This document shows, in pieces, positions 15,619 through 22,511 of a stretch of 64,000 bases of DNA. Source of the stretch: Candidatus Thorarchaeota archaeon (lineage in GTDB: Archaea; Asgardarchaeota; Thorarchaeia; Thorarchaeales; Thorarchaeaceae). The notes beneath the pieces were generated by a model that worked only from the letters and a program-made list of their open reading frames with translations, was not told the origin of the DNA and made no database searches. The position numbers were made by a program, and so were the translations under genes. The DNA lies in contig JAIZWL010000001.1 of NCBI GenBank assembly GCA_021498125.1, positions 62,001 to 126,000 of the forward strand, read 5' to 3'. Within the stretch, counting starts at the first letter, position 1. Every line of letters starts with the position of its first letter.

Positions 15619-17805
15619 TTGAGCATAACATGTCTCTCTGACATTCCGGGTGTTGGTGATAAGGTACGAAAAGCGCTCATTGATCACTTCGGTAACGAGG
15701 CGGTTGCGCTCAAGGTGATCTTGGACTCACGAGTAGACCTTGTTTCAGCAGTACCCGGTCTTGGAAACAAACAGGCTGTGAATATTGTCAAGGGCGCCTT
15801 TGAGGCCCAATTTGGTGCCAGTGCGAATATGCTTCTTCGAAGCCAAGATGCTCGCAAGATATACGAGTCAGTTCTCGACATAATGCGAGAATATGCCAAT
15901 ACCAGCTATACCCGGGACAAGCTGGTGCTATACTTTCCACTTCCTCCGGAGAAGCTTGATGTGATTCTTGAGAGGCAGCGCTATTTTGCAGACGCTGCCG
16001 AAATGGCGCGAAACTTGACTGAGGATCAACGAGCTGCACTGCGAAAGCATCTCTCTCACGTTCGAGGACTCTATAGAAAAGCACAGCCTCGCCGAATAGA
16101 CGGCCGAGTCATTATCACTAACGACGAAAAGGTCTTTGACAAGCTTATTTCGAGTGGAGTGGATCGTTGGTGCCCTGTATATGTTCTCTCCGAAGGCGAG
16201 AGTGGGGTTGATTATGCTAAGGGATTTGACTTGGTCCTGTACATATCCCCTCTAGGGGTCTATGACGAATCGCTTGAAATGTTTGACAATGTAGAGATAC
16301 TTGGGAAGGATTGGAGCATTGATGATATACTTCCTGAGAGAACAGTTGGTTTCTATTCTCGTAACTATCGTGTTATCGATGCTGCTTGCAAGCTTGCGGA
16401 GGTCTTCCAATCGCTCCCCCTAAATGGTTCTGTTAGCAAGTTCGTTGAGAAGATTGATCTCGAACATCTAACTCGTGTGAGCGAGGCCTTGAAGAACCTC
16501 GACGAATCGGGTAATATTGCGGCAGGTATCGACTCCGAGATTGATCGACTACGGGCAGCCGTCAAGATCTTTCCAACTGCTGTTGCAGAGGTAGAGTCGT
16601 GGCTAAATAATGAGATCACGGCTCGTATTGCAAAGAGCGAGGTAAAACTTGGTGGCCAGCAAATTATCACAATCCTTCAGTCCGCTGATATTGATGGATC
16701 CGAGAGCGATGCATTACGTAACATGCTCCCAGCAGAAATCGTTGAGACCTTCTCCACCACAGTCCAAGAGGCCGAGGATAAGCTGGTCAAGATGCTCGGA
16801 TTGACTCTGCGGGAGGCGGATTGGGCCACAGGTATCATCAGTGAAGAGATTGCTCTCCCTGTGAAGATGATTCCCACGCAAATTAACGCCCTCGAAGATC
16901 GTCTTCGTCGTATGTTTGCTGAGAAACAGTTTCGTCTGATGAAAAAGACGGCTCGCGAACTTGATGCTTTGAAAAATACAGTTTCTCAAGCTGTTCAGAC
17001 CCTTCTTGAGTTTGATCTCTTTCTGACTGTTGGTCTTTTTGCTCAGGCATACGATCTGCATACGCCGGACATCTCGCTGGATTATTCTGGCATAGGGATT
17101 GTTGGAGCTCGGAATGTCTTTCTTGTTCATAGTATGCTCAAAGGGAAACATGGTCAGGTGCAGCCCATCAATTATTGTATAGGTGCTACACCTTTCAAAC
17201 CCGATGGGACCAACAATGAGAACTGTGCAATCCTCTCAGGCGCAAATAGTGGTGGTAAGACTACTACAATTCAGACGATTGCTCAAATAGTGACATTGGC
17301 CCAGGCTGGTTTTCCAGTTCCTGCTCAGAAGGCGTACTTGCGACCTTTTGAAGAGATTTACTTTTTCTACAAGAGTCGAGGTATGGTGAGTGCTGGTGCC
17401 TTTGAGACAACACTGCGTCAATTTGCCGATATTGCGGTTTCTGCTAAATCTAAACTTGCACTCTTTGATGAAATCGAGGCCATCACGGAGCCTGGAAGTG
17501 CAGCAAATGTAATTGCTGGCCTACTGGAGATGCTTCATAAGGACGAACGCAGTGTCACGGTCATATGCAGTCATCTTGCACGTGAAATTGCCGAAGTCAC
17601 AAAAGTTCCAGTTCGCATCGATGGAATTGAGGCAAGGGGTCTCAATGAGGATTTGGAACTAATAGTTGATCGTACTCCAAGGTTTGGATATTTGGCTCGA
17701 AGCACACCCGAGCTAATTGTTGAGCGGTTGTCCAAGCTTGCTAAAGGGCCAAAGAAAGAGGTCTATCTGAAAATTCTTGAAAACCTGTCCACTATGCGAA
17801 AGTGA
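15619..17805 (+). CDS. MutS-like ATPase with N-terminal helix-hairpin-helix
   Basis: 728-residue protein. Residues 1-65 contain two helix-hairpin-helix elements (DIPGVGDKVRKAL and VPGLGNKQAVNI), a DNA-binding feature. The middle is helical and lever-like. The C-terminal ATPase has SGANSGGKTTT (about 537-547, MutS-type Walker A), LALFDEIEAITEPG (Walker B, about 613-626) and VICSHLA. This resembles the archaeal HhH/MutS-related family near MutS2, and lacks the MutS mismatch-recognition domain. A recombination or repair role is inferred. Start is TTG with GGGGA upstream. A phosphoesterase gene follows after 7 bp. Confidence 0.78.
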   Translation: MSITCLSDIPGVGDKVRKALIDHFGNEAVALKVILDSRVDLVSAVPGLGNKQAVNIVKGAFEAQFGASANMLLRSQDARKIYESVLDIMREYANTSYTRDKLVLYFPLPPEKLDVILERQRYFADAAEMARNLTEDQRAALRKHLSHVRGLYRKAQPRRIDGRVIITNDEKVFDKLISSGVDRWCPVYVLSEGESGVDYAKGFDLVLYISPLGVYDESLEMFDNVEILGKDWSIDDILPERTVGFYSRNYRVIDAACKLAEVFQSLPLNGSVSKFVEKIDLEHLTRVSEALKNLDESGNIAAGIDSEIDRLRAAVKIFPTAVAEVESWLNNEITARIAKSEVKLGGQQIITILQSADIDGSESDALRNMLPAEIVETFSTTVQEAEDKLVKMLGLTLREADWATGIISEEIALPVKMIPTQINALEDRLRRMFAEKQFRLMKKTARELDALKNTVSQAVQTLLEFDLFLTVGLFAQAYDLHTPDISLDYSGIGIVGARNVFLVHSMLKGKHGQVQPINYCIGATPFKPDGTNNENCAILSGANSGGKTTTIQTIAQIVTLAQAGFPVPAQKAYLRPFEEIYFFYKSRGMVSAGAFETTLRQFADIAVSAKSKLALFDEIEAITEPGSAANVIAGLLEMLHKDERSVTVICSHLAREIAEVTKVPVRIDGIEARGLNEDLELIVDRTPRFGYLARSTPELIVERLSKLAKGPKKEVYLKILENLSTMRK

Positions 17806-17812
17806 TTGGTGA

Positions 17813-18397
17813 ATGAGAATGCAGCGGATCTTGGTGTTTGGAGACCTTCATGTCCCAACTCGCAGGGATTCTATACCTGATACGTTCGCTCGTCGGATAG
17901 CCGCGACCACCTACGATCTTGCTCTTGTCACAGGAGACCTTGTTGAAGAGTCCGAGATGCGCGAAATTATGCCTCCTCTTCCACAGTGTTACATAGTTCA
18001 GGGGAATATGGATTTTGGCTCTCATTACGAATTTCATCATGAGGTGCGTATCGAGGACCTAAACTTTCTGCTTCTGCATGGGACGCAACTACGTCCACGT
18101 GGGAACCTCGATCAGTTATGGGAGATACTTCTCAACATTGATGTTGATGTGGCAGTACATGGCCACACACATGTTCCCTCTATCGATCTACATCGCGATA
18201 GGCTCTTCATCAATCCTGGGACTATTACCGGCGCAACTGGTGGACGGGGCGGTCGGAAAGCCGCCAGCTTTATCGAGCTTGAGGTTTCTGGAACACAGAT
18301 TGATGTGACCCTATACATCACTGATTGGCATGTCGTTAAAGAAACAACATTGTCTTTTCAGAGGCTGGGCGATAAAATGATTCGTGTGAATCGCTGA
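17813..18397 (+). CDS. YfcE/MJ0936-type metallophosphoesterase
   Basis: 194-residue calcineurin-like phosphoesterase. Metal ligands are visible in order: GDLHVP (residues about 10-15), TGDLVEE, QGNMDFG (GNxD), the HGTQ segment, and VHGHTHVPS (GHTH). INPGTITGATGGRGG is the usual C-terminal motif of the YfcE/MJ0936 family, members of which hydrolyse phosphodiesters in vitro. It is translationally close (7 bp) to the MutS-like gene, so a nucleic-acid-linked role is possible. ATG at 17813 or 17819. Confidence 0.85.
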   Translation: MRMQRILVFGDLHVPTRRDSIPDTFARRIAATTYDLALVTGDLVEESEMREIMPPLPQCYIVQGNMDFGSHYEFHHEVRIEDLNFLLLHGTQLRPRGNLDQLWEILLNIDVDVAVHGHTHVPSIDLHRDRLFINPGTITGATGGRGGRKAASFIELEVSGTQIDVTLYITDWHVVKETTLSFQRLGDKMIRVNR

Positions 18398-18401
18398 TGC
18401 T

Positions 18402-19034
18402 TTATGAATGCAGATTGTTCCCCCAAGGGTCAGGACTGAGTAGCTTGATGTAGATTCGTTTCATCACATTCGAACTATCTACTAGCGCCTTTTCAATAAG
18501 TTCTTCCCCTGAGAGAGGTTGACTCTCTTTATGTTGCGACTGAAATAATGCAAGTATCTTGCTGAGAATCCCTGATATTGGATTAGACCCCTTGTTAGTC
18601 ATCATATCCGCTTGTACAGCCTTCTCCATTTCTTCGTATGGGGATATATCTCGTGTAAATCGTAGTTCTTCGAAGAATCTTTTGAGTATGCGTTTAATAT
18701 GTGGGTTGCTTTTATCATCAGGGAGGGTCTTAACTATTTTGAGAGCCGTTTTTCGGAGACGGCTCGATAAAATTGACTGAAAGGTCTCTGCAAGCTGCCT
18801 ATCATCAGCGCATGCTACTCCAATATTGATCATCAACATTCGTATTCTGTCAAGAAGGACTCCTAAATCGGTACCAATGAAGGGTTTGCCTCTCATAGAC
18901 GCCAACCAGTCATCGTACGCTTGGCTGATCCTTCCAAGATGCCTCTCATATTGCTTCAAACGATCGTACTCGTCTAGTGGGATCAGTGGACACCAGACGG
19001 ATATCGGAATCTTTTCATGATCGTACGGCGACAT
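18402..19034 (-). CDS. Hypothetical protein, helical
   Basis: Not recognised. The 210 residues are predicted by eye to be mostly helical and soluble, with basic stretches (SSRLRKTALKIVK, IKRILKRFFEELR). The N-terminus carries an IPISVWCPLIPLDEYDRLKQYERHL segment that could precede a coiled coil. There is no signal peptide or zinc motif. It converges on the phosphoesterase gene with 4 bp between stops and stands alone on its strand upstream of the tRNA-Asn gene. Confidence 0.6.
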   Translation of the reverse strand: MSPYDHEKIPISVWCPLIPLDEYDRLKQYERHLGRISQAYDDWLASMRGKPFIGTDLGVLLDRIRMLMINIGVACADDRQLAETFQSILSSRLRKTALKIVKTLPDDKSNPHIKRILKRFFEELRFTRDISPYEEMEKAVQADMMTNKGSNPISGILSKILALFQSQHKESQPLSGEELIEKALVDSSNVMKRIYIKLLSPDPWGNNLHS

Positions 19035-19133
19035 GAAGCATTTTGTGTATTATCGCCTTTTCAGCCTTATCGGTCTGTACATATACTTGAAATAATCAAG
19101 GCAGAATAAGAATAAAATGGCGCCGCCGGGAGG

Positions 19134-19170
19134 GTCTTCGTGTGCAATCGAAGTTATCGCACATCTCGAA
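19134..19170 (-). other. T-loop intron of tRNA-Asn (about 30 nt, within this span)
   Basis: The span opens with TTCGA of the T loop and ends in C60. Between them TGTGCGA pairs with TTGCACA (one G-T). A mature loop of TTCGAAC or TTCGAGC results depending on the cut sites, placing the intron near position 58-60. Confidence 0.7.
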
Positions 19171-19175
19171 CCTCC

Positions 19176-19210
19176 GACCAGTCGCCATGCATCGCGTAAA
19201 GCAATGCATT
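19176..19210 (-). other. Variable-region intron of tRNA-Asn (about 30 nt, within this span)
   Basis: The span includes a 9-bp hairpin, ATGCATTGC against GCGATGCAT (one T-G pair) around TTTAC. Five of the 35 nt belong to the mature variable loop. Exact splice sites in a bulge-helix-bulge could not be fixed by eye. Confidence 0.7.
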
Positions 19211-19278
19211 ACAACTTAACAGGCTGTCGCTCTACCGACTGAGCCACGGCGGCCCATCAGGTGTGTTTTTTGAATGCA

Positions 19279-19293
19279 ATATTAACGTTGCGC
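19279..19293 (-). promoter_or_regulatory. BRE/TATA element of tRNA-Asn
   Basis: Minus strand GCGCAACGTTAATAT. The TATA centre is about 29 nt from the tRNA 5' end, so transcription would start close to the mature end. Shared with the other two tRNA genes nearby. Confidence 0.6.
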
Positions 19294-19323
19294 TGCGCTA
19301 GACTTCTTTTGACGTGGTTGGCT

Positions 19324-20121
19324 CTAACCGAAAAGGTTGTCTAAAATCATCATGACCAAAAAACCGATCATAAGACCCATAGTCGCATATCGCTCAAAGC
19401 CACCACTATGGCTCTCTGGAATCATCTCGTCACTGACAACAAAGATCATTGCGCCTGCTGCAAATGCCAGACCATAGGGAAGAAGGAATTGAGCGATTGT
19501 GACCACTGAAACACCAACGGCTCCACCTATCGGTTCGACCAGTCCCGTTAGTAGTCCTATTCCTGCTGCTTTTTTTCGTGAGTAGCCTTGTCTGACGAGA
19601 GGAGCCGCTACTGCCAGTCCCTCTGGAATGTTTTGCAAACCAATCGCAATAGCAATTGCCATACCTGTTCCAATGGTCTCAGATCCAAATGCAACACCGA
19701 CCGCAAGGCCCTCCGGAAAATTATGGATGGTGATGGCTATTACCAGTAGCCATGTTCTTGACATTGTAGAACTTGGGCCCTCCGGGCCTTTCATTAGATG
19801 TTCATGAGGGACGTATCTGTCTATAAGATGGACAAAGAGTCCGCCGCAGATGAAACCAATGGCCACTACCCAGACGCCACCGAGTGGATGTGATAGTGCT
19901 GGTACAAGAAGGCTGAATGCCGAAGCGGCAAGCATGACACCTCCTGCAAATCCGAGCATGACATCAAGATCCTTTCTTGAAAAATCGCGATTAAACAAGA
20001 CCGGGATTGTTCCTAAGCCCGTGGCGCTACCTGCTAATAGACTGGCCCAGAGCCCCAGAGTTATTGTTTCGCTCAGAATCTGCAAGACACTCGCCTTCCC
20101 TCCGAGTTCGACCTCACGCAT
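19324..20121 (-). CDS. ZIP family metal transporter
   Basis: Divalent metal permease, probably for zinc or other transition metals. The 265-residue product has about eight hydrophobic segments. The ZIP signature lies in helices 4 and 5: HNFPEGLAVGVAFGS (His, Asn, Pro-Glu-Gly) and then GLQNIPEGLAVAAPL, the transport metal site. A His-containing loop (HLIDRYVPHEHLMKG) precedes helix 4. The open frame runs back to 20199, but that part overlaps the tRNA gene at 20154-20256, so the ATG at 20121 is taken as start. Confidence 0.9.
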   Translation of the reverse strand: MREVELGGKASVLQILSETITLGLWASLLAGSATGLGTIPVLFNRDFSRKDLDVMLGFAGGVMLAASAFSLLVPALSHPLGGVWVVAIGFICGGLFVHLIDRYVPHEHLMKGPEGPSSTMSRTWLLVIAITIHNFPEGLAVGVAFGSETIGTGMAIAIAIGLQNIPEGLAVAAPLVRQGYSRKKAAGIGLLTGLVEPIGGAVGVSVVTIAQFLLPYGLAFAAGAMIFVVSDEMIPESHSGGFERYATMGLMIGFLVMMILDNLFG

Positions 20122-20153
20122 AAGACCTTTCTGATTCGACTTTTGAGAAAGAG

Positions 20154-20256
20154 TGGGCCCGAGGGGACTTGAACCCCTGGCCGTTTCCCTGCCCGCCATA
20201 ATGGCAAGGCAAACAGGTTATGAGCCTGCCGCTCTACCAAGCTGAGCTACGGGCCC
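20154..20256 (-). tRNA. tRNA with CAT anticodon (Met elongator or Ile2), variable-region intron
   Basis: Minus strand from 20256. Acceptor GGGCCCG pairs with CGGGCCC (20155-20161), discriminator A, no encoded CCA. The anticodon arm GCAGG-CTCATAA-CCTGT is intact, anticodon CAT. The T arm is AGGGG-TTCAAGT-CCCCT (20162-20178). The variable region spans 34 nt (20179-20212) and contains a GC-rich hairpin, so an intron of about 29-30 nt lies there. The GGGCCC acceptor resembles archaeal tRNA-Ile as much as tRNA-Met; agmatidine-modified Ile2 cannot be excluded. Confidence 0.82.
20179..20212 (-). other. Variable-region intron of tRNA-CAT (about 29 nt, within this span)
   Basis: The minus strand holds TGCCTTGCC against GGCGGGCA around ATTAT (one bulge and one T-G pair). 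Only about five of these 34 nt belong to the mature tRNA. Confidence 0.65.
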
Positions 20257-20318
20257 TGTGAATCGTACAGTAGACTGTAAGATACTTGCTCGCTCGTGCC
20301 TTACTGATTGTGAGTGTG

Positions 20319-20333
20319 ATATTAACCTTGCGA
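20319..20333 (-). promoter_or_regulatory. BRE/TATA element of tRNA-CAT
   Basis: Minus strand TCGCAAGGTTAATAT, matching the element before the other tRNAs at all but two positions. It lies about 66 nt from the tRNA 5' end, implying a precursor leader of 35-40 nt. Confidence 0.55.
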
Positions 20334-20450
20334 AGACTGCGTTACTTTTGTGATACATTTGGTAGATTTCAGTATGATTTGGTATTTACATTATTGGTCT
20401 TTAAATTGAGGCGCCACGACTAAGTAAAAACTGATACGGAGCAATGCCCT

Positions 20451-20792
20451 CTGATACTACTATTCACCTCGGACCACTGTACATGGTGTAATACAGTCAA
20501 GGTCATGATCGAAGAGGAATCCAAGAGATTTTTGCATCCACCAGTTGTCTGTGAGATTAATATTGATTATTATACTAATTTTGCTGAAGTGTTTGGCATT
20601 GTGATGATTCCCACTCTTGTCTACAAGAATCATGAACTGAATGGACTCCCTGACCGGAGTGATCTTCGTTCGTTTCTTCTTCAAGCAATAGCTGAAGGTT
20701 GTTCTGTTAGCAATGCCCACCAATCCCTCCGTTCTTCACAATCTACTGATACGAAGGAGGACCACGATGAGGCTCTTGAACTTGTTCTCTAA
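20451..20792 (+). CDS. Thioredoxin/glutaredoxin-fold protein with CxxC; start unclear
   Basis: The frame reads LLFTSDHCTWCNTV, then a helix, then EINIDYYTNFAEVFGIVMIPTLV with the conserved cis-Pro after Ile, which is a thioredoxin fold with a CTWC redox site. No ATG, GTG or TTG lies in frame before the CxxC: the first in-frame ATG (20505) is beyond it, and the frame is closed by TAA at 20421. A CTG at 20451 has GGAG 9 nt upstream. An ATG at 20444 is in another frame and stops after 16 codons. Either a CTG start, a frameshift, or a sequence error explains this. A TTTAAAT box sits near 20400. Confidence 0.65.
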   Translation: MILLFTSDHCTWCNTVKVMIEEESKRFLHPPVVCEINIDYYTNFAEVFGIVMIPTLVYKNHELNGLPDRSDLRSFLLQAIAEGCSVSNAHQSLRSSQSTDTKEDHDEALELVL

Positions 20793-20804
20793 ACATGGCC
20801 CCCT

Positions 20805-20819
20805 GCGCAATGTTAATAA
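20805..20819 (+). promoter_or_regulatory. BRE/TATA element of tRNA-Glu
   Basis: GCGCAATGTTAATAA, the same module as before the Asn and CAT tRNAs. The TATA centre is about 59 nt upstream of the tRNA 5' end. Confidence 0.55.
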
Positions 20820-20873
20820 CCCGTCACATTTGTGCCTTTCAAGTGGTTCTCTATTGAAGAACATACTTTGACA

Positions 20874-20951
20874 GCCCCGGTAGTGTAGTCCGGCCCAGCA
20901 TCTAGGACTTTCGATCCTATGACCCGGGTTCAAATCCCGGCCGGGGCACCA
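20874..20951 (+). tRNA. tRNA-Glu (TTC)
   Basis: Acceptor GCCCCGG (20874-20880) pairs with CCGGGGC (20941-20947), discriminator A, encoded CCA at 20949-20951. The anticodon arm TAGGA-CTTTCGA-TCCTA gives anticodon TTC, and the T arm is CCGGG-TTCAAAT-CCCGG. There is no intron. The D arm (GTGTAGTCCGG) is typical of tRNA-Glu. Confidence 0.95.
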
Positions 20952-20971
20952 CAACTCATTCTCGTGTTTAA

Positions 20972-21838
20972 TTATATTAAAGACAGTCGCATCTTAAAAT
21001 CCGATGACTCGTAAGAGTGGGTCAGAGCTCCCGAGGAGATCACGTCAACTCCACTCTGAGCATATTGGAGGATATTGTCTTCATCAATTCCCCCCGAGGC
21101 TTCAAGAATGACCTTGTTACGTAGTCCCTTTTCAATAAGGCTCTGAACAACTTCTGCCAACTCTTCTGGTGTGAAGTTGTCAAGAAGTATGATGTCAGCT
21201 CCCGCCTCGATTGCCTCAATTGCCTCTTCGAGCGATCTTACTTCGCAAGAAACTTTCTTTGAGAACGAGACCTGTTCCTTTGCAGCACGGACCGCCTGCG
21301 CTACACTTCCGACCGCCGCGATATGATTGTTCTTGATGAGAACCATGTCATCGAGTGCATAACGGTGGCGATCTCCGCCTCCCACTTGCACGGCTCGTTT
21401 CTCAAAGAATCTGAAGCCCGGCGTGGTCTTTCTTGTGGCTGCAACTCTGACTTTTGGATTGGCACGATGTGCAGTGGCCAACATCTTGTAGGTCTTGGTT
21501 GCAATGCCGCTCATACGCATCATTATGTTGAGAATGACTCGTTCTATCACCAGAAGCGTTCTTGCAGGTCCAGTGATACGAAGTACGGCCTCTCCCGGAG
21601 AAACCCAATTCCCCTCAAATAGTAGCTGTTCATATGTGAGGCCATACAATTTTGCTATAGCAATGGCCTCTTCCACACCTGCAAGAATAGTCTGCGATCC
21701 CACAAAAATAGTCGCAATTGCTTCAGCATTAAGTGGTCCTAATACTGAGGTGGTAATGTCCCCTGATCGTACATCCTCACTGATGTATGCTTTGAGTGCG
21801 TCGATTGCTTCTGGTGGTAGCATCTTTTTCCTCTCCAA
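20972..21838 (-). CDS. nadC: Nicotinate-nucleotide pyrophosphorylase (quinolinate phosphoribosyltransferase)
   Basis: Makes nicotinate mononucleotide from quinolinate and PRPP in de novo NAD synthesis. The 288 residues show RTLLVIERVILNIMMRMSGIAT, AATRKTTPGFRFFEKRAV (Lys/Arg quinolinate pocket), GGGDRHRYALDDMVLIKNNH and ILEASGGIDEDNI. Length and motifs match NadC. It follows AMMECR1 by 1 bp on the same strand, likely in a pyrC-AMMECR1-nadC unit. NadA and NadB are not in the window. Confidence 0.96.
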   Translation of the reverse strand: MERKKMLPPEAIDALKAYISEDVRSGDITTSVLGPLNAEAIATIFVGSQTILAGVEEAIAIAKLYGLTYEQLLFEGNWVSPGEAVLRITGPARTLLVIERVILNIMMRMSGIATKTYKMLATAHRANPKVRVAATRKTTPGFRFFEKRAVQVGGGDRHRYALDDMVLIKNNHIAAVGSVAQAVRAAKEQVSFSKKVSCEVRSLEEAIEAIEAGADIILLDNFTPEELAEVVQSLIEKGLRNKVILEASGGIDEDNILQYAQSGVDVISSGALTHSYESSDFKMRLSLI

Positions 21839-21839
21839 A

Positions 21840-22472
21840 TTATACTACTCGTTGATGTGTTGGATTTCTGATGACCTCTCCATGTGGTTCGGTCTCACCA
21901 AATATCTCCGCCTGAAATGCCATAAACTCTGTGTCTGGATCCTTCCACGCATTCGCTGGCAGTCCGGCTTTATTGCAGGTATGCTCTAAGAATTCCTTGG
22001 TGTCCCATCCCCATTCTACAGGGACCTGAGGTAGTAATAGCCCACGCCATAGCCCTTTTGATACAATGAGACCATCTCTCCCAATCTCTACCAGTTCCAA
22101 GAGTTCCTCTGGTCGTTCATAGTTCAGCTTCTCAGGTGGGGTTAATACACTCAATTCCACAACAATAGAATCAAGCTCATTTGGTCTTACTGGGCTAAAT
22201 CTTGGGTCGTGGACGGCAGCATCAATGGCGGAATCCCTTGTGGCCTCCGCAAGCGGTTGTGTCGGATATGGTCTTCCTATGCAGCCTCTCAAATCCACAT
22301 GATTGTTGACTAAAATATTAAGGGTCACAAAGACTCCCGACATTTTCATCAAATGAGATGGCATATCGGCAGGAATCTCTACCTTGATCTGTTTGGTGAC
22401 AAAAGCATCAACAGTTCTTCTTGCCAGCTTTACAAGCAAAATTCCGTCTTTATCTGAATATACGAATCCCAT
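21840..22472 (-). CDS. AMMECR1 domain protein
   Basis: Member of a conserved family of unknown biochemical function, named after a human disease-region gene. The signature LRGCIGRPYPTQPL (motif LRGCIG) lies at about 63-76, followed by AVHDPRFSPVRPNELDSI and the C-terminal LPQVPVEWGWDTKEFLEHTCNKAG stretch, all typical. The 210-residue length is normal. It overlaps neither neighbour but is 1 bp from nadC and 39 bp from the dihydroorotase gene. Confidence 0.93.
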   Translation of the reverse strand: MGFVYSDKDGILLVKLARRTVDAFVTKQIKVEIPADMPSHLMKMSGVFVTLNILVNNHVDLRGCIGRPYPTQPLAEATRDSAIDAAVHDPRFSPVRPNELDSIVVELSVLTPPEKLNYERPEELLELVEIGRDGLIVSKGLWRGLLLPQVPVEWGWDTKEFLEHTCNKAGLPANAWKDPDTEFMAFQAEIFGETEPHGEVIRNPTHQRVV

Positions 22473-22511
22473 GACCTAGTCAACCTCACTCAATTATTGA
22501 CCTCAAACGAG

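Larger units (their letters stand above)
19118..19253 (-). tRNA. tRNA-Asn (GTT) with two non-canonical introns
   Basis: Read on the minus strand from 19253. Acceptor GCCGCCG (19247-19253) pairs with CGGCGGC (19122-19128), with discriminator G and an encoded CCA (19118-19120). The D arm is GCTC/GAGC. The anticodon arm ACAGC-CTGTTAA-GTTGT is complete without interruption, giving anticodon GTT. The T stem GGAGG (19171-19175) pairs with CCTCC (19129-19133). The variable region is 35 nt (19176-19210) instead of 5, and the T loop is 37 nt (19134-19170) instead of 7. Each excess is 30 nt and folds into a hairpin, as expected for archaeal introns spliced by EndA. Confidence 0.88.

Noticed and set aside
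19176-19210. Class II (long variable arm) tRNA
   Set aside because: Asn and Met/Ile tRNAs have short variable loops, and the T loop of the same tRNA-Asn also holds an insert, so introns are more likely.
20122-20199. N-terminal extension of the ZIP transporter frame
   Set aside because: The extra 26 codons overlap the tRNA gene at 20154-20256; the ATG at 20121 gives the normal transporter start.
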